A DNA stretch of 64,000 bases from Breviolum minutum Mf 1.05b.01 (lineage: Eukaryota; Sar; Dinophyceae; Suessiales; Symbiodiniaceae): the NCBI GenBank assembly GCA_000507305.1, contig DF239223.1, positions 224,321 to 288,320 of the forward strand. The letters run 5' to 3'. Position 1 is the stretch's first letter. Every line of letters starts with the position of its first letter. The notes below the pieces were generated by a model. The model was given only the letters and a program-made list of their open reading frames with translations. It made no database searches and had not been told where the DNA came from. Of this stretch, positions 1 to 12,075 are shown in pieces. The translations under genes were made by a program, and so were the position numbers.

Positions 1-409
1 AGCGCCCAGCACCGAGCTGCCTGTGTGAGTCCTGGCAATGAAAGGGTTTACACCAGATCGGGTGCCTGAAGCTGTAGTGACTTGAGCATTACTAACACAC
101 TCCTGGGATGTGCTGCAATACCACTATTACAAGATGATAAGCCGAGAAGACAACAATGTGGCACATGCAAAGACAACAAAGACGACTTTGCCAAACTAGG
201 AGCCATATCATGCGACGCTCCAATCACTAATTCACCTTCATTCAAAGCACTATCTAATCTAAGGTACATACTGTAACATGTGCATCATCATGGAATCTGA
301 TTTATGTCCGATCCCCGCAAACATGATATTTAATCTTTAATCAATAATCTCTCGTTGTAATTTAGTCGCATAATCTGAGTTATGCCACTATCTGAAACAG
401 GGCAGGCAC

Positions 410-1016
410 GCAAGGTCTGCGTAGCAGTTGGCAAACTGGGCCTCGGAGGTAGCAACAGCTCTGTCGACTTCAACCTGTATCCTCCGATATGAATCCCTGT
501 CGCCATCGAATGAAGTGGACCTAAAATTTCACCTACAATTGACCTTTGCAGTAGATGTAGAAGAATGTAGAATACTACATGAATACATATGATATGACAT
601 GATTTGATATGAGAAATGGTAGTTCAACTTGTGGCCCATCATGGTGCATTACAGCATTTTTTGCAGGGTTTTTTGATACCTTTTCTCCCAGAACCGGCTG
701 AATTCAAAGTATCGCGCAGTGATCTAAGTGTCAACTTTTTGTTTCACTTCTTCAACAATTGGTCGATGCTGTCTGCCAAACTTTGGGCAAACTCGGTCTA
801 CTCTTCATTAAAAATCAGGTTCTCTCACAGAGACCCAGATGTTCCATTGGAAAATTTGGAACCATTGGAACCTTTCCAAACCCATCGTTCCGCCCAAAAT
901 CTACCCGAAGACATCTCGGATGAGGCGATGAGCATCGTCAAGAACATCTTGGAGCCAAGCCTCAAAGGCCATGTAGTGCGGCCCCATTGCCAAATTACAT
1001 CCCAGATATGATTCAT
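410..1016 (-). CDS. Three consecutive exons of an unnamed protein
   Basis: I do not recognise the family. Three minus-strand exons join in phase: 905-1016 (after a TTGCAG acceptor, ending before GTAGAT), 748-797 (ending before GTGAAA) and 410-520 (after TTTTAG, ending before GTGCCT). The second exon leaves two bases that complete a lysine codon with the first base of the third. The product is soluble and helix-rich, with ADESYLGCNLAMGPHYMAFE near the start of the first exon and DRDSYRRIQVEVDRAVATSE in the third. Start and stop are not visible; the gene should continue left of 410 or out of the window. Matching phases and typical splice signals make chance unlikely, but the function is unknown. 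Confidence 0.5.
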
Positions 1017-2484
1017 CTGCAACAGAAGTTAGATGGGAAAGGTTATGTTTGCTTATGGTTAGTATCTTTTGTCCATATCTTTGGCCACGAGGGAAACATC
1101 TTAGTCATACACAGGTGTCAGATCTCTTTGAAATCTTAGGCCATCAAATCCTCTTTACCCGACATATACCTCCATATATGGCTTCATGCTCCTTCCAGGG
1201 CTCCGTTTAAGTGGAGAAAAATGCAACCCAAGTAGCTTGAAGGCGGCGGTGGACCTGCAACAAAAAGCCATCGTCACTGCCTTCAGAGAAAGAGAGCTGC
1301 GTTGACAAAGACTTTCGACTGTTGTTGCTATGATGTATTAGTGATGGAAGCTAAGATTATTTCCAGTAGACTCAGTGTTCCAGCACGTTATGCCGAAATA
1401 TGCCGAATGCCCTTTAAGAGCTTAGGATTTCATCAAGTTTTCTGCCACTTCATGCCACTCCACTCAACAACTGCAAACAAGTGACTCAGCAAAGTGCTTC
1501 TGAGTCCTTAGGATATAACACGAATGGAATATAAAGCATTGTCATGCCATTGTGATCCTTTTGCTTGCATGCTCTTGTGCTGTCCCAATGTAGTTTCACT
1601 AGGAACTAGGACTTGTCTTATGTTTTCATGCGTGATGGCATTACACTTCAATATGCAGTAGTAGCTTGCACCCAATAGACCACGTCAACAAATAAACAGT
1701 GGCCACTTGTAGCCACGTTCATGAAGGCACCAGCAATCGCCCCAGCCATCCCCAGCCCTGTCTAAGCTGATGAAAAATTGCAACCCGCTCTCTGCATCTC
1801 TCTGCGCCCGACACCTTTTTCCATTGCATGTCCATTTTCTCATTGTCACTGCGATGATCGCATCAAGCCTACGCAAACCTCAAGTCAAAGCGACTGTCTA
1901 ATGAAGGCAGTGGCAGGCATGGCAGCGATGTGCTGGGAACACGGGGCTGTCGAACCACCATGATTCCAAGCCTTAATCGAAATGCAGCTGAAGTGCAAAG
2001 GATTGTTGCTCCTGCTTGGCAGGGGCTCTCCGCTATGCCGGATTCTGCTTCCTCTCCGCTGCCACCGCTTGTGCCTGACAAGGCAGGAGGAAGGCGCTCC
2101 AACATCATCGTTGATTTCATTTTAGGGGGGGGCTTGCGTGACTTTCGTGCCCACCTGTGTTACTGGCATTTCTTGATGTGTTTAATGTAAGCAAATATTT
2201 TAGCAAGAGAGGAGAAAAGAGAACAGTGCGCCTACATATCATGTTTGGTGGCAGGTGCATATCATTGGTATCCGCTGCATCTGTTTCTATTTTGGACCAA
2301 TATGGACCAATCATGACAGCTGCACGACTGCGTACTACGGGGTGCTAATATTTTGGCTCCTTTACAATCACATATGTGCAATATGTGCATTTTTAAACAA
2401 AAGCCTAATATCTATACGTATCTGTATACTAATATTATCTTTATTGACTTATTGACATATATTTGAATATGTGTACATAGGACT

Positions 2485-2625
2485 TCGATATGGCCTTGGG
2501 CACGGTGTGCCCAACACCAAAAATAAACGGAACGGCCTGGGCATTTCGGGGCTTTCAGTGCACAAATCCACGAAGTCCTGCCAACACCGCAGGGTTTCAC
2601 GGCAGCCACCGAGCCATGTCATGCT
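2485..2625 (-). CDS. Single probable exon, unnamed
   Basis: One minus-strand frame is open here and reads like protein, including ETLRCWQDFVDLCTESPE followed by a proline- and arginine-rich stretch. It lies just downstream of the stop of the amine oxidase gene, so it would belong to the next gene in the same direction. No neighbouring exon was joined to it and the family is not recognised. A second minus frame is also open, so the choice of frame is uncertain. Confidence 0.3.
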
Positions 2626-2704
2626 TGTCTTTCCGGATGTTGTACCAAAAGAATGTACAAAAAGGAAAAATGTATTTCTACTCAGTTTGGCAGACTAGTA
2701 TGAT

Positions 2705-5700
2705 CTAGAAAAGAACTGCCAGATGCCAGGCGTCTTTTTTGAAGAGCGGCCAAGTCGAAGATGCTTGCTTGTCAAGGATATCGCGAGCAGCTCGTGCACC
2801 ACTAACAACAGCTGCATGCACGTTGCCTGCATGAAGTGGCACGATTCTGAATCACATGTAGCACATATAGTAGCCCACAATTGAGGAATCAATTTCTAAA
2901 GTTTGAGGGAGTACATTCATCCGTCTTAGCCTATCATCACAAAATGATTTTTTTTGTGTTTGCAGACTTTGAATGCGTTGCGGCTAAGTTGCCATAGAGG
3001 AGTCTGCAAGCGCCTTCGCCTGCAAAGAGGAGTCGTCCCTGGCCAATACTTGCAGCTACCGCATCAAAGTCCTCTCAGCTGCCAGTTGGTTGGAGAGGTC
3101 ATGTGAAATATGCGCATCAAGTGACATCCATCCCTTCCTAGGGTTCACATACCATTGCAAACCACAAACCCTTTAACCGTTGCATGCTCCCAAGCAATAT
3201 ATTATATATTCAAAGATTTGTTTATATGACAAACATACCTTGATACACTTACACGTGTATACAGTATAAATATGTATATATTATATAGTCATTTAATATC
3301 AATCTGCATCAAAGGGATAAATATATACATATCAATACATATCATCATTCATAGTCAATATCTATGAACATCATAGATTGCGGCAACTTTCCGTCAAACC
3401 ACCCAGCAAACAATTACCGAATACATCCGAATATGTACTCTTCGACTAAGATGTGTTGGTATCTTCATGACCGGTGCTCCTTGACAGAGGAGTTGACTTG
3501 AGCATAACTCCAAGCGCCACGGATGTAAGGGTTGCTTGCCCACTTGGTGATTCCAACATCAAGGATATTGCCTTGACCCACCAATGGTGTCAGCTCTTTG
3601 TTCACCACTCCTCAGCGGACACAAAAACAATCACTAATATGGGTGTTGAACCAAAAATAGGGGTATGTTTCCCCCAAAATGGATGGTGAATATAATGGAA
3701 AACCCTCATAAAAATGGATGATTTGGGGGTACCCCTATTTTTGGAAACACCCATATGACCCATATGTTACAACCCTTTGTCTCTTGCAAAACTTTTTTTT
3801 TGTAATTATCAAATGTGTGGAACAGACTGTTTTGGGATGAAGGTAAATACATGCTGCCTTGCAGTTTGTGCATCTAATGATGTCCCACCAGAATGATTTT
3901 CTGGGAACAAATTTTCAACTACAAAGCCCCTGCAAAACACCATCCAGTATAAATGTAACCAATGGCAAAAGGATGACGGATGGAACCTCGGGATTGCCTT
4001 CAGATTTACGTTGCTTCAAACTACACTGGCTGCCTGGCCAAGTTCTGAAGAGCTTCGCTTCAGTTCATCTGAGTCCAATCCTTCAGCGTCAATTGCCTCG
4101 CTGCCGCCCAAAAAGCATTCCTCAGCAAATTGGTCATTGCAAACAACGACCCACCACCCCACCAGCATTGGTCATAGTCATTGCATAAACATTCCATCCA
4201 AGAAGAGAAGTTTAGTATGTTTAGTGTCAAGGTTCTTATTCTCAATCAGCTTCCACTTCCACCATTCTCAACTTGTTTGCACCTTGCGTGCAGCCACCAA
4301 TCTGCCGAGCTTCCAGCACAGACCCCCGGCCTTCAGCAAGGCCACGGATACAGTAGGATAAAGTACCATTGCCCAAGAATCCAACGGAGTATGCGTCCGA
4401 CAACGGAGCAGCTTCATGGGCTAACTTGACCAACCTTATGCCAGTGGAGTTTGAAACGTCGTTGGGCCAATTACCATCAATTTCTTGGATTCTGGAGCCA
4501 ATGGACTCACTGGAAATCATTTCGAGCACGTCAACAAGGCATGACTGTGAGAGCTCTTGCTGAAAAACCGAGCAACACTTTAGCAACGTTGCCCATTCCC
4601 AGGCGGTGAATTGCCTTTGTCTTCCATGCTGGCAGAGGTGGCTCAAAAGCAATGTTTTCCTTAGCAGTTTTCAGTTCCTGAAAGCCAAAAACCTAACCTG
4701 TTCCACCAGATCTCTGCCAAACCTTCTTGGATTTGCCGAACCCAATTTCATATAATTCCATATAATCATCTGTTACATTGTCATATGTTATACGGTAATT
4801 GCATTTCATCCATGCCTTCAATCCTTCAAGAACTTCGCGCCAAGTCTCAGCCTGCAAAGCTCCAATCGATGCAGTCACAATCAGAGCACTGCCTCGAAAA
4901 AAAGCGGACAAAATCAGAAACTTTTGACTGTATATCATGTGACGATGTGTTACATTTAAATATATATGATGCATTTTGAATCAATGACTTTTAATCCATA
5001 CTATGGCTTGGTGTGCTATAATATATAGATATATATCCCCTTTGATTTTGCATGGTTTTGAACGGCTTATCCATCCCAAGTGGTGCGGGATCTTGTTTAT
5101 GAACCGTATATTTGTCATTCGTTGCGTCAAGATTGCCCAGCTTTGCCCAAATTGAAGCAAATGCCAACTCAAATCTGAGCAGCTCAGCATGTCCCACTGA
5201 TTTGCATAGATCTAGGTGTCATGGCTAGATTTCTAGACATGCCAGCTTGCCCCTGCAGTCCTTCAAAACGTTCGCCACTCTTGACAGTTGCAACCACGCC
5301 CTCTGTGGAGTAATCCACTCCTCAAACAACCCAAAGGATCCCCACCCTGTCCTACAAATTAGTATAAATTAGTAAACTTGATTGGCACAATACGTTTTCT
5401 TTCGAACATGTACTGCAAGAAGTGGCATGAAGTAGAATGTACAGTCCCTACAATCTTGTAGAATCATGTAGAATCAACATAGATCAAGCAGAATGTTGGA
5501 ACATGCTCCAAAGCTGTACATTTCACAACAGAACGTCTGATGTTCGTCCGTGACGAGCTGTTACTGGACGAGATTCGGGCCACTGGCAGAGAGGTCCTGA
5601 GGTCAAGGCCATCTGCCAAACGGCGCACCAGGGCAGAGTAGCCACCTTGACCATTGGGGCTAATAAGTCTGTGGGTTGATATGTGCTGACAAGTCATGCT

Positions 5701-7307
5701 GACTATTTTTGCCAAACATTCGCACTCTGCCTCACCTTTTACGAAGCCATCACCATGCTTTTCCCATCCATCAGAACGGTCCGGATAAAAGTCCGTATAG
5801 TCATCCACAAATTCAGCCTGAGCACCTCAGGAATTCTTTGTGAAATGTTCCGTAAAATCAATTTTTGGAAACAATGATCACCAAATGTGCAGAAGGGATG
5901 CTGAGCTGACTCATGCTGGAACCAGAGTCCTGACACCATGTGAAAGCTGTGAAAGCTATGGAAGCTTTCCAAAAAACGCCTCCAAACATCAGGGCATTAG
6001 AATTGTGCCAGTCGAGGTGTGGAACTCAGTCCTGTTCATAGGAGACTTTCTGGTGCCAGGCCAGCAAGGCTTTGCCTCTGTTTAGATCACCAAACACGGT
6101 GGCAGGAGTGTGGCTTCTTCATGCCCATTGACAAGTATGCAACATGTAGCAATACATTATATGAATATATATATGATACCATTGGCAAAGTTTCCCCGTT
6201 CACATGGGTAATTTGACTGTAGAAATCTGTAGAAATGTAAGAACCATTTGCATGCATGCATCGTCCATGCTTGTGAAAGACCTCCAGTGTGTACCAATTT
6301 TTGTGGACCCTCCTCAACGCAACATCTTGGGCCATGCAGCTGGCGTCGGAGTAGTTCACCTTCTCCAAAGCTTCATCCCAGACTTGGGCGACTGACAAAT
6401 TAGCACTGCACCCACCCTGCAGCTGCAGGTGAGTACAATTATTGCATTTAGGGCACAGCAAAACTCAGCAACTCCGAGTAAAAAGCATCCAAAAAAAATA
6501 GCTACACCAAGAGATTTTCCAGATCCTGCAGCTGGCCGGCTTGGACCCTCATGCCTCGGCGCGAGCTTCTGCAGCTGCCACAGCTGTTTCAAAGAGGTCA
6601 AAGGACAGATCCCGCTGGGCCGCGCTCAACGGCGAAGCATGTTGGAACAAACGTAGCCGTGGTCGGCTTCCCTCGTAGTCATCGTCACCGCCAACGCGCA
6701 CCTCAGTGAGGAAAGCTGGACATAGCCGGCGCATGCCAGTCTTGCTGAGTCTTGCAGCCAGGACAACTTGAAACTAAGTTGCTGACCTGCGAAATGTTGT
6801 ACATGCGCAGGAGTAAGGAGACCGGCACATTGTCTATACCACCGTGCACCTCAGAAACCGTGGGGTCAAACGGTTTCTTTGTCACTTGAAAGGCTCAGAA
6901 TCCCAAGACCAATGTCGATGCCAAGGAGCCCAATGAGCACCTTCCTCGACTTGCGCAAATGGACTGCCTTGTGGAAAGGTGTGAGTTCGACCGCCCACTC
7001 GGTTTAAAGCTTCCAGGATTGTAACATTGCAACCTGCAGCTGCGACTTTGGATACACGGAACCCAACCCATCTGAAATCAGAAACGCATCCCGCCGCATT
7101 CTGCCCTATGAGTCATACCAAAGAAAAAAAACATCTCTAAAAAATCCACGAACAAAATCCAACCCCTGTCAACGGGTGACGCGTCAACTACGCCCTCTAT
7201 GCTGTGCATAAATGACACACATCCCCCGTCAAGACACCGTGGTGTCGCAAGGAGACTGCGGCAACCAGGCCAGAAATGCCAGAACCCACAATGAGCACAC
7301 GGCCCTC
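2705..7307 (-). CDS. Flavin-containing amine oxidase (LSD1/polyamine oxidase type), many exons
   Basis: Predicted FAD-dependent oxidase of amines (polyamine, monoamine or lysine-demethylase-like). Exons with edges: 7238-7307 (dinucleotide-binding motif VLIVGSGISGLVAA), 6930-7033 (VTILEALNRVGGRTHT, then EEGAHW), 6787-6849 (VHGGIDNVPV), 6555-6701, 6245-6416, 6032-6075 (LLAWHQKVSYEQ), 5736-5817, from 5645 down to about 5570 (GGYSALVRRLADGLDL), 4852-4892 (ALIVTASIGALQ), about 4570-4677 (ENIAFEPPLPAWKTKAIHRL, GMGNVAKVLLGF), about 2970-3071 (GRLLFAGE) and 2705-2826 (GNVHAAVVSGARAARDIL, stop TAG). The order and spacing of these motifs match the family, including the lysine of the GN-x-x-K-V segment. 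The part around 4.0-4.45 kb is only tentatively coding (KLAHEAAPLSD, AYSVG). The first codon was not found; one more 5' exon is likely. Several introns start with GC. No targeting peptide could be judged. Confidence 0.82.
3637..3756. repeat. 120-base foldback/MITE-like element in an intron
   Basis: The ends are inverted copies of each other. The left arm starts ATATGGGTGTT, carries CCAAAAATAGGGGTA and runs into CCCCCAAA (3637-3680). The right arm (3721-3756) is its reverse complement apart from two short insertions in the left copy (a few bases after GGGTGTT and about five after GGGGTA). An AAAATGGATG motif is repeated directly at the inner edges. The element lies between amine oxidase exons. 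No clear target-site duplication is visible and it has no coding capacity. Confidence 0.65.
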
Positions 7308-7548
7308 CTGGATAGCTTCGCAGGGTGCTTCCAAATGTTGAGATGGGCAAGCGCTACCAATGCAACAAAAAAACAGGATGCACCATGTTGACACTCTGCT
7401 GCTTGGATCCTCAATGATTCATGTATATTCATATCCGTACCAACTAAATCAAGGCGTGATCAAATTCTTGCAGCTTTTGAAGTTGCATCATCCGGAATTG
7501 TTCAGAAGTATGGCATGTCATTTGCCAATGTGTCCATCCTGTTTCCAG

Positions 7549-8206
7549 GGTGTTCCCCTAACAAAATGTGGAGTGAATGCTGGGGACCAGCCAAATGTCA
7601 AGTCCTTGCAAGGAGCCACAGTGGCAGCCCTTGCTGCCAGCACAGCTGCTAAAAAGAACAAGGAGCGGGTAATCATGGCACTGCTGCACTGCTTGGGAGG
7701 AAAGCTAGGGATTTTTTTGAAAAAACGCAGTTGCGTTGACCTGCTTCTTTCACGTCCCATTGATTTTTTTTGTGACACCTATTTGACAGCAAGGTATCCA
7801 ACATCAGACTGCTTTGCTGTGTTTGATCCCTCAGAGCTACCGGCTAAGGCCGGGCTTGGCCATATCAGGCTGTTTCTGCTGAGCCATCACAAGTTGAGGT
7901 ACATGCTCCAATTGCCCTGGTTGTTTCATAGATATACTGATATACTATCAAGAACTACTATCCTAGAGAAGACTTTTTGAAAAAATATACTGTATATATT
8001 GCGGTACCCTCCCTGAAACAAACACAGCACCTGATCAGTTGGGTATGCCATGGAGGCTGTTGTGACCGCCAAGCTTCGAAGTCCAGGACCTCCTAGGACC
8101 AACAATGGTGCACACCTCAATCAACCAGAAACAACGGCTGTTGAACAACGGATGGATATACCATTGCATAAGGATATCTATGGATAATACGATATATATA
8201 TAATAT
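7549..8206 (+). CDS. Probable exons of an unnamed plus-strand gene
   Basis: Three plus-strand exon-like pieces diverge from the amine oxidase start. 7549 to about 7705 follows a TTTCCAG acceptor and includes DQPNVKSLQGATVAALAAST. About 7790-7880 includes YPTSDCFAVFDPSELPAKAG. About 8045-8185 includes MEAVVTAKLRSPGPPRTNNG and ends at a TAA near 8187. They have no recognised domain. Junctions between them were not established, so they may not all belong to one gene. Confidence 0.35.
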
Positions 8207-8341
8207 ATATATATATATGTATATGTATGATGTGAAATGGGTACATACCGTGATATCAAGGACACAAGCAAGATGTGTCATGCTTGTTTTTGCTGACGCC
8301 ATCAATAACGGTCCCGCTGTTTAAGGTGTTTTTCATCATCA

Positions 8342-8499
8342 GGTTGATGCTACGCAATGGGTGGGTTTGGGGTTGGGGTTGGGGTGGGATTGGGGATGTT
8401 AACGTTCCTTGAACTTTCCACATGGTTGATGCTACGCAATGGGTGGGTTTGGGGTTGGGGTGGGATTGGGGATGTTAACGTTCCTTCAACTTTACACAT
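8342..8499 (+). repeat. G-rich tandem duplication (82 + 76 bases)
   Basis: Two adjacent copies begin GGTTGATGCTACGCAATGGG, at 8342 and 8424. Each has a run of TTGGGG-type units followed by TGGGATTGGGGATGTTAACG. The second copy lacks one GGTTGG hexamer and differs at a few other bases. Four or more G runs per copy could form a G-quadruplex on the plus strand. It lies in spacer with no supported exon. Confidence 0.85.
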
Positions 8500-8811
8500 G
8501 CTTTTGGAAAGAACTCATCACGAAGATAGGATTCTTGCTGCGTTGGTCGAATTGTGCAAAAGACACAACTGCAAGTCTGCAAGTAAAAAGAAAAGAAAAA
8601 CAAAAAAACACTTGGCGCTGGGGGTTGGGAACTGGAATGCCCAAACACAATGTAAACACCAATGTAAACACCACAAAATCAGTTGAAAGTATGGTTAAAA
8701 AATCACACCATTTTGATATGTACCACAAGGAGGAAGCCAAAAAAAAACCTTTTTCAAGGGTTCACAAAATGAAGACAATGCCATGCAAAAAAATGCATTG
8801 AATCCACGGGG

Positions 8812-9510
8812 CCGGCGTTACCTTCAAGGTAGGAACTTCCTTTCTCAGCTAGGCACATCTCTTCACCATGATTGAGACCATAGTGTACAGGCTCGCGGAG
8901 GTGATCAGAGTCAAACCTTCCAAAAAAGCTTCCACTTTGACAACTTGCAACCCTAAACAATGAACTCATATGACTCATATCATCTTGATTCATTTTACTT
9001 ATATGTGATTCTATATGTAATTATTACATCTCAACTTCACATTCCACATTTTGCCTGCAGCTAAAAATATATCTTCCCCCATGCGCTCATCTTTAAAATG
9101 GTTTCCCTTATTGCACTTATGCTGCACTATTCCTGGACCGAAATTGCAACCAAGCAGCAGGCAGTGCTGCAGAAGTTGCTGCCCCGCCCGCAGCTGCAAA
9201 CGCGGCCAACCGAGATCTGGGAGATTAAAGAAAGACTGCTCCTGCCGTGAAAGTGCTCGCGTCTTGCAAGAAGCCGTTTTATAAAACTATACTGCTGAAA
9301 CATTAATTTGCTTGAAGGCAACATATCCATAACATAACAACATAACAACCATCAAGCGCAAGTGTTTCACCATCGTTGTTTCATCCAACAGTTTGGACAT
9401 TCTCGGAAATAAAATCCCGTGCACCTGAAGGCCATAGCCAGCCTTCTCAGGCTCAGAGCGAAATGCCAATGAGCCGTCGGCATTCCTTGACGAGTTCTGT
9501 ACGCACAGGT
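8812..9510 (-). CDS. Two probable exons of an unnamed gene
   Basis: Minus-strand coding-like segments at about 8812-8960 (SFFGRFDSDHLREPVHYGLN) and about 9335-9510 (NADGSLAFRSEPEKAGYGLQ, then a basic helix ending KHLRLM). No family was recognised. The stretch between them, about 9050-9270, is open in several frames on both strands and could not be assigned. Confidence 0.33.
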
Positions 9511-10241
9511 GGATGGGATATAAACGGATCATACATGGTAGTTTAAGTGTGTCTCTAAGGAAAATGGTGGTAGGGGCGTGGCTGAATGTGTTAGTGATGC
9601 AATTCCCTATAATTTTCCATTTCAATTGGTGACTTTTCAACCTTGCTTCACAAACATGTGTGGCTTGCAAGTTTACACACGTTTACAGCCTAAACTCTTT
9701 GTATCGTCAGCCAAGCAGCTGCACTTCAAAGTATTTGGTATGTGCAACCTTGGGACGTGGACTCTTTGAGAGCAAGGTGCTCTGATGAATACTGTTGATG
9801 GAAGAAATCCTGCACCTGTTGATATTAGGTGCAGGCTCACTACTTCAAACTTGCAGGCTTGATGTAACTAACTTTGGCTCAAATAATCTGCGATGAATCA
9901 AACCTGTTCACTCGGCTCACATGCCATGTGCCGCCAAGAAAAACGTCATGCGTGTGAAGATGCACTGCCAGGATTTCTGGCCACTCCTTGGAGACAGCAG
10001 GCATGGAGACAAGGAAAACAACACGTAGCCTCAAAGGTTGAAGATATTGTGCGTGTGTCTTTGTGGTGTTATTGTGGTAAAAAATGGATACAGTATATAT
10101 GGCTACATGTTGAAGAGCTGCTGCAGCTATCCAGCTATTTCAGCTATTTCGTTCATTGGCTGCCGGATTGGTTCTGCTTCGACTTTAACCACGGCCTGCC
10201 ATCCTAAAACGAAGATCCAGGCCACGAATCAAGGACGAAAG

Positions 10242-10332
10242 TCTACAGATTACCTGGGTTGATTAATCGGTTGATTACCCATCAACCCTGGGTTGATTCT
10301 ACAACATCAATACTCATCCATTCTACAGATTA
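10242..10332. repeat. Short direct and inverted repeats around GGTTGATT
   Basis: TCTACAGATTA occurs at about 10242 and 10322. Between them CCTGGGTTGATT is repeated, with ATCAACC in opposite orientation, giving a small self-complementary cluster. No gene is involved. Confidence 0.5.
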
Positions 10333-10344
10333 TGGTTATCCAAT

Positions 10345-10700
10345 GTTACTACCGTGTTTCTCCAAAGACTGCCCCACTAGGTCTGAATTGTGCCCAGAAT
10401 CGCCAGTAGGTTGAACCACCCCAACTAAGTTGTTTGCAGAGATCCGTGTGACCCATTCCACCTGGGGTGCTGATGGTGCTGACGGCGGCTTGTGTTGATT
10501 CCAAATGAAGGCACAAAATGCCAAGCCACTGAACCCTGAAGAGGCTGAACATCCATGTTGAAATTCAGAGCTCCTGCGCTCTAAAAGCAAATCATGATAA
10601 ACCCGGAAACCGTGCCAATCTCTTCAACATGGAAACCGTGACTTCTTGGGTGAGGTCTAATGTCAAACCTGCTTCACTGGGGCCATGTACCAGAAATATA
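10345..10700 (-). CDS. Two probable exons of an unnamed gene
   Basis: Minus-strand segments at about 10605-10695 (HGPSEAGLTLDLTQEVTVSM, then a basic helix) and about 10345-10570 (APSAPQVEWVTRISANNLVG). Composition is protein-like and the alternative frames are interrupted. The family is not recognised and the splice junctions were not established. Confidence 0.35.
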
Positions 10701-11536
10701 TGGTTTGGTGATGTGAAGTGCCTCATCGAAAGAATTGATTTGATCGGCTTGTCTATATTATAACATATTATAAACTTCAATTGTTCAACCTGTGGGAAAA
10801 GGAAACCATTCCAACCCGACTCACAAACATAAGTACTATTATCATACTTCCAATTCTAATTCTAATCATATTCGAATGTGAGCTCGAAGAATTTGCAGGT
10901 TGTGTGTCAGACAGAAACTGTGATTATATAAGTATTCAGAAGAGGTTGGAGGAGCGTATACAGTGTACAGTGTGGAGATATACAACAGTGCTGACATACT
11001 TATATTTGGGAACTGCAAACTGGACCAGAAAAACTACGGTCTGGGCATTCATCACAGTCCCCTCCTATGAGGGCTGCTGGTCGCATTCTGCGCTTTGTAG
11101 TGATGTACCTCGCCAGTCTTTTCTCAAATCATCGACACGTCAAGGGCAAGGGACTTAAAGCCATCATGAGACTGAGTAAGACATGCACATCTGCAACAAA
11201 TGAAGGAGCCATGCAAAGTCAGAATTTTTCTATAGACTATTCCAAACAAATTTCTATCAATTTCTATCAATTTCTCATCTTTTGCACGAACATCCGACTT
11301 GGACCACTGCCCCATCCAGAATTCCAAAATGCCCACAGCATCCCTGCAGTTTGAGAGACAGGTCGAATCCACTGGAGTGTGGCACATCCTTGGGTTTCGG
11401 AAACTTCTGCAGCAAGTTTCCTGTGGGTTTTAAACCCTACGCTGCCAAGGCACTTTTCGAAAGGCCCAACACTTGGGGAACAAGATGTGATGCTCCACCA
11501 TTGCCCTGAATTCAGAAAAATATCATAACTATCATA

Positions 11537-12075
11537 TCAGCACTCCAGCGGAAAATCAGTGTCCACCCACTTGAGTTGAAGACTTCCAACTGATCCTTCC
11601 AAATCCAGCCTTTCATGCTCCTCTAGCAAAGGAATGCCATAGCCCTTCGGCAGCAAATATCTTCCAGCCAACTGGGTTAGCCAAAATTAATGCAAAAGGT
11701 GGACAAAAACGCACGTTTCCGTAAAACTCACCAGTTAGAGAAAGAATACTGCAAGCATATCTTGAACTCGACAAGTTTATGCTGGAATACCCACCTTGCA
11801 TGGCTTGTTGGTATTGCACATGTCAATTCTTCAAGTGACAGGTAAGCTGTGGTCGTGTGCTCTGAACACATTAAAAATTGAAAATCGATCATCATAATTT
11901 GGTGTAAGAATCTTACCAGGCTGAGTGTGTTTTCCTGTTCTTCCAAGAGTCTTTGTCGTGAGATGCAAGCATTCGGAATGAACTTTCTTGCAGATTCAAG
12001 CGTTCTATCTCTGCCTTGCTGTAGGTCCTTCCCTTGGCATCTCGACAGAAGTTTTGCAGCAAACACATGCATCTA
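11537..12075 (-). CDS. C-terminal exons of an unnamed gene
   Basis: The last exon is 11537-11671: after an AACCCAG acceptor it reads LAGRYLLPKGYGIPLLEEHE and then WVDTDFPLEC before TGA. Upstream, about 11905-12075 reads RTLESARKFIPNACISRQRL and ends at a good GTAAGA donor. A middle exon near 11765-11850 ends at GTGGGT, but its phase did not fit the last exon, so an exon is missing or misplaced. No domain was recognised. The coding reading of the last exon is the strongest part. Confidence 0.45.

Noticed and set aside
4242..4652. 136-codon minus-strand open frame
   Set aside because: The amine oxidase reading at 4570-4677 (FEPPLPAWK) is in a different frame; this frame is a shadow over the exon and its flank, although its 4.34-4.45 kb part may overlap a real exon.
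9860..9890. TTTGGCTCAAAT as a relic of the dinoflagellate spliced leader
   Set aside because: Only about nine bases agree and no gene starts after it; similar short matches at 13380, 14064 and 18810 also look like chance.
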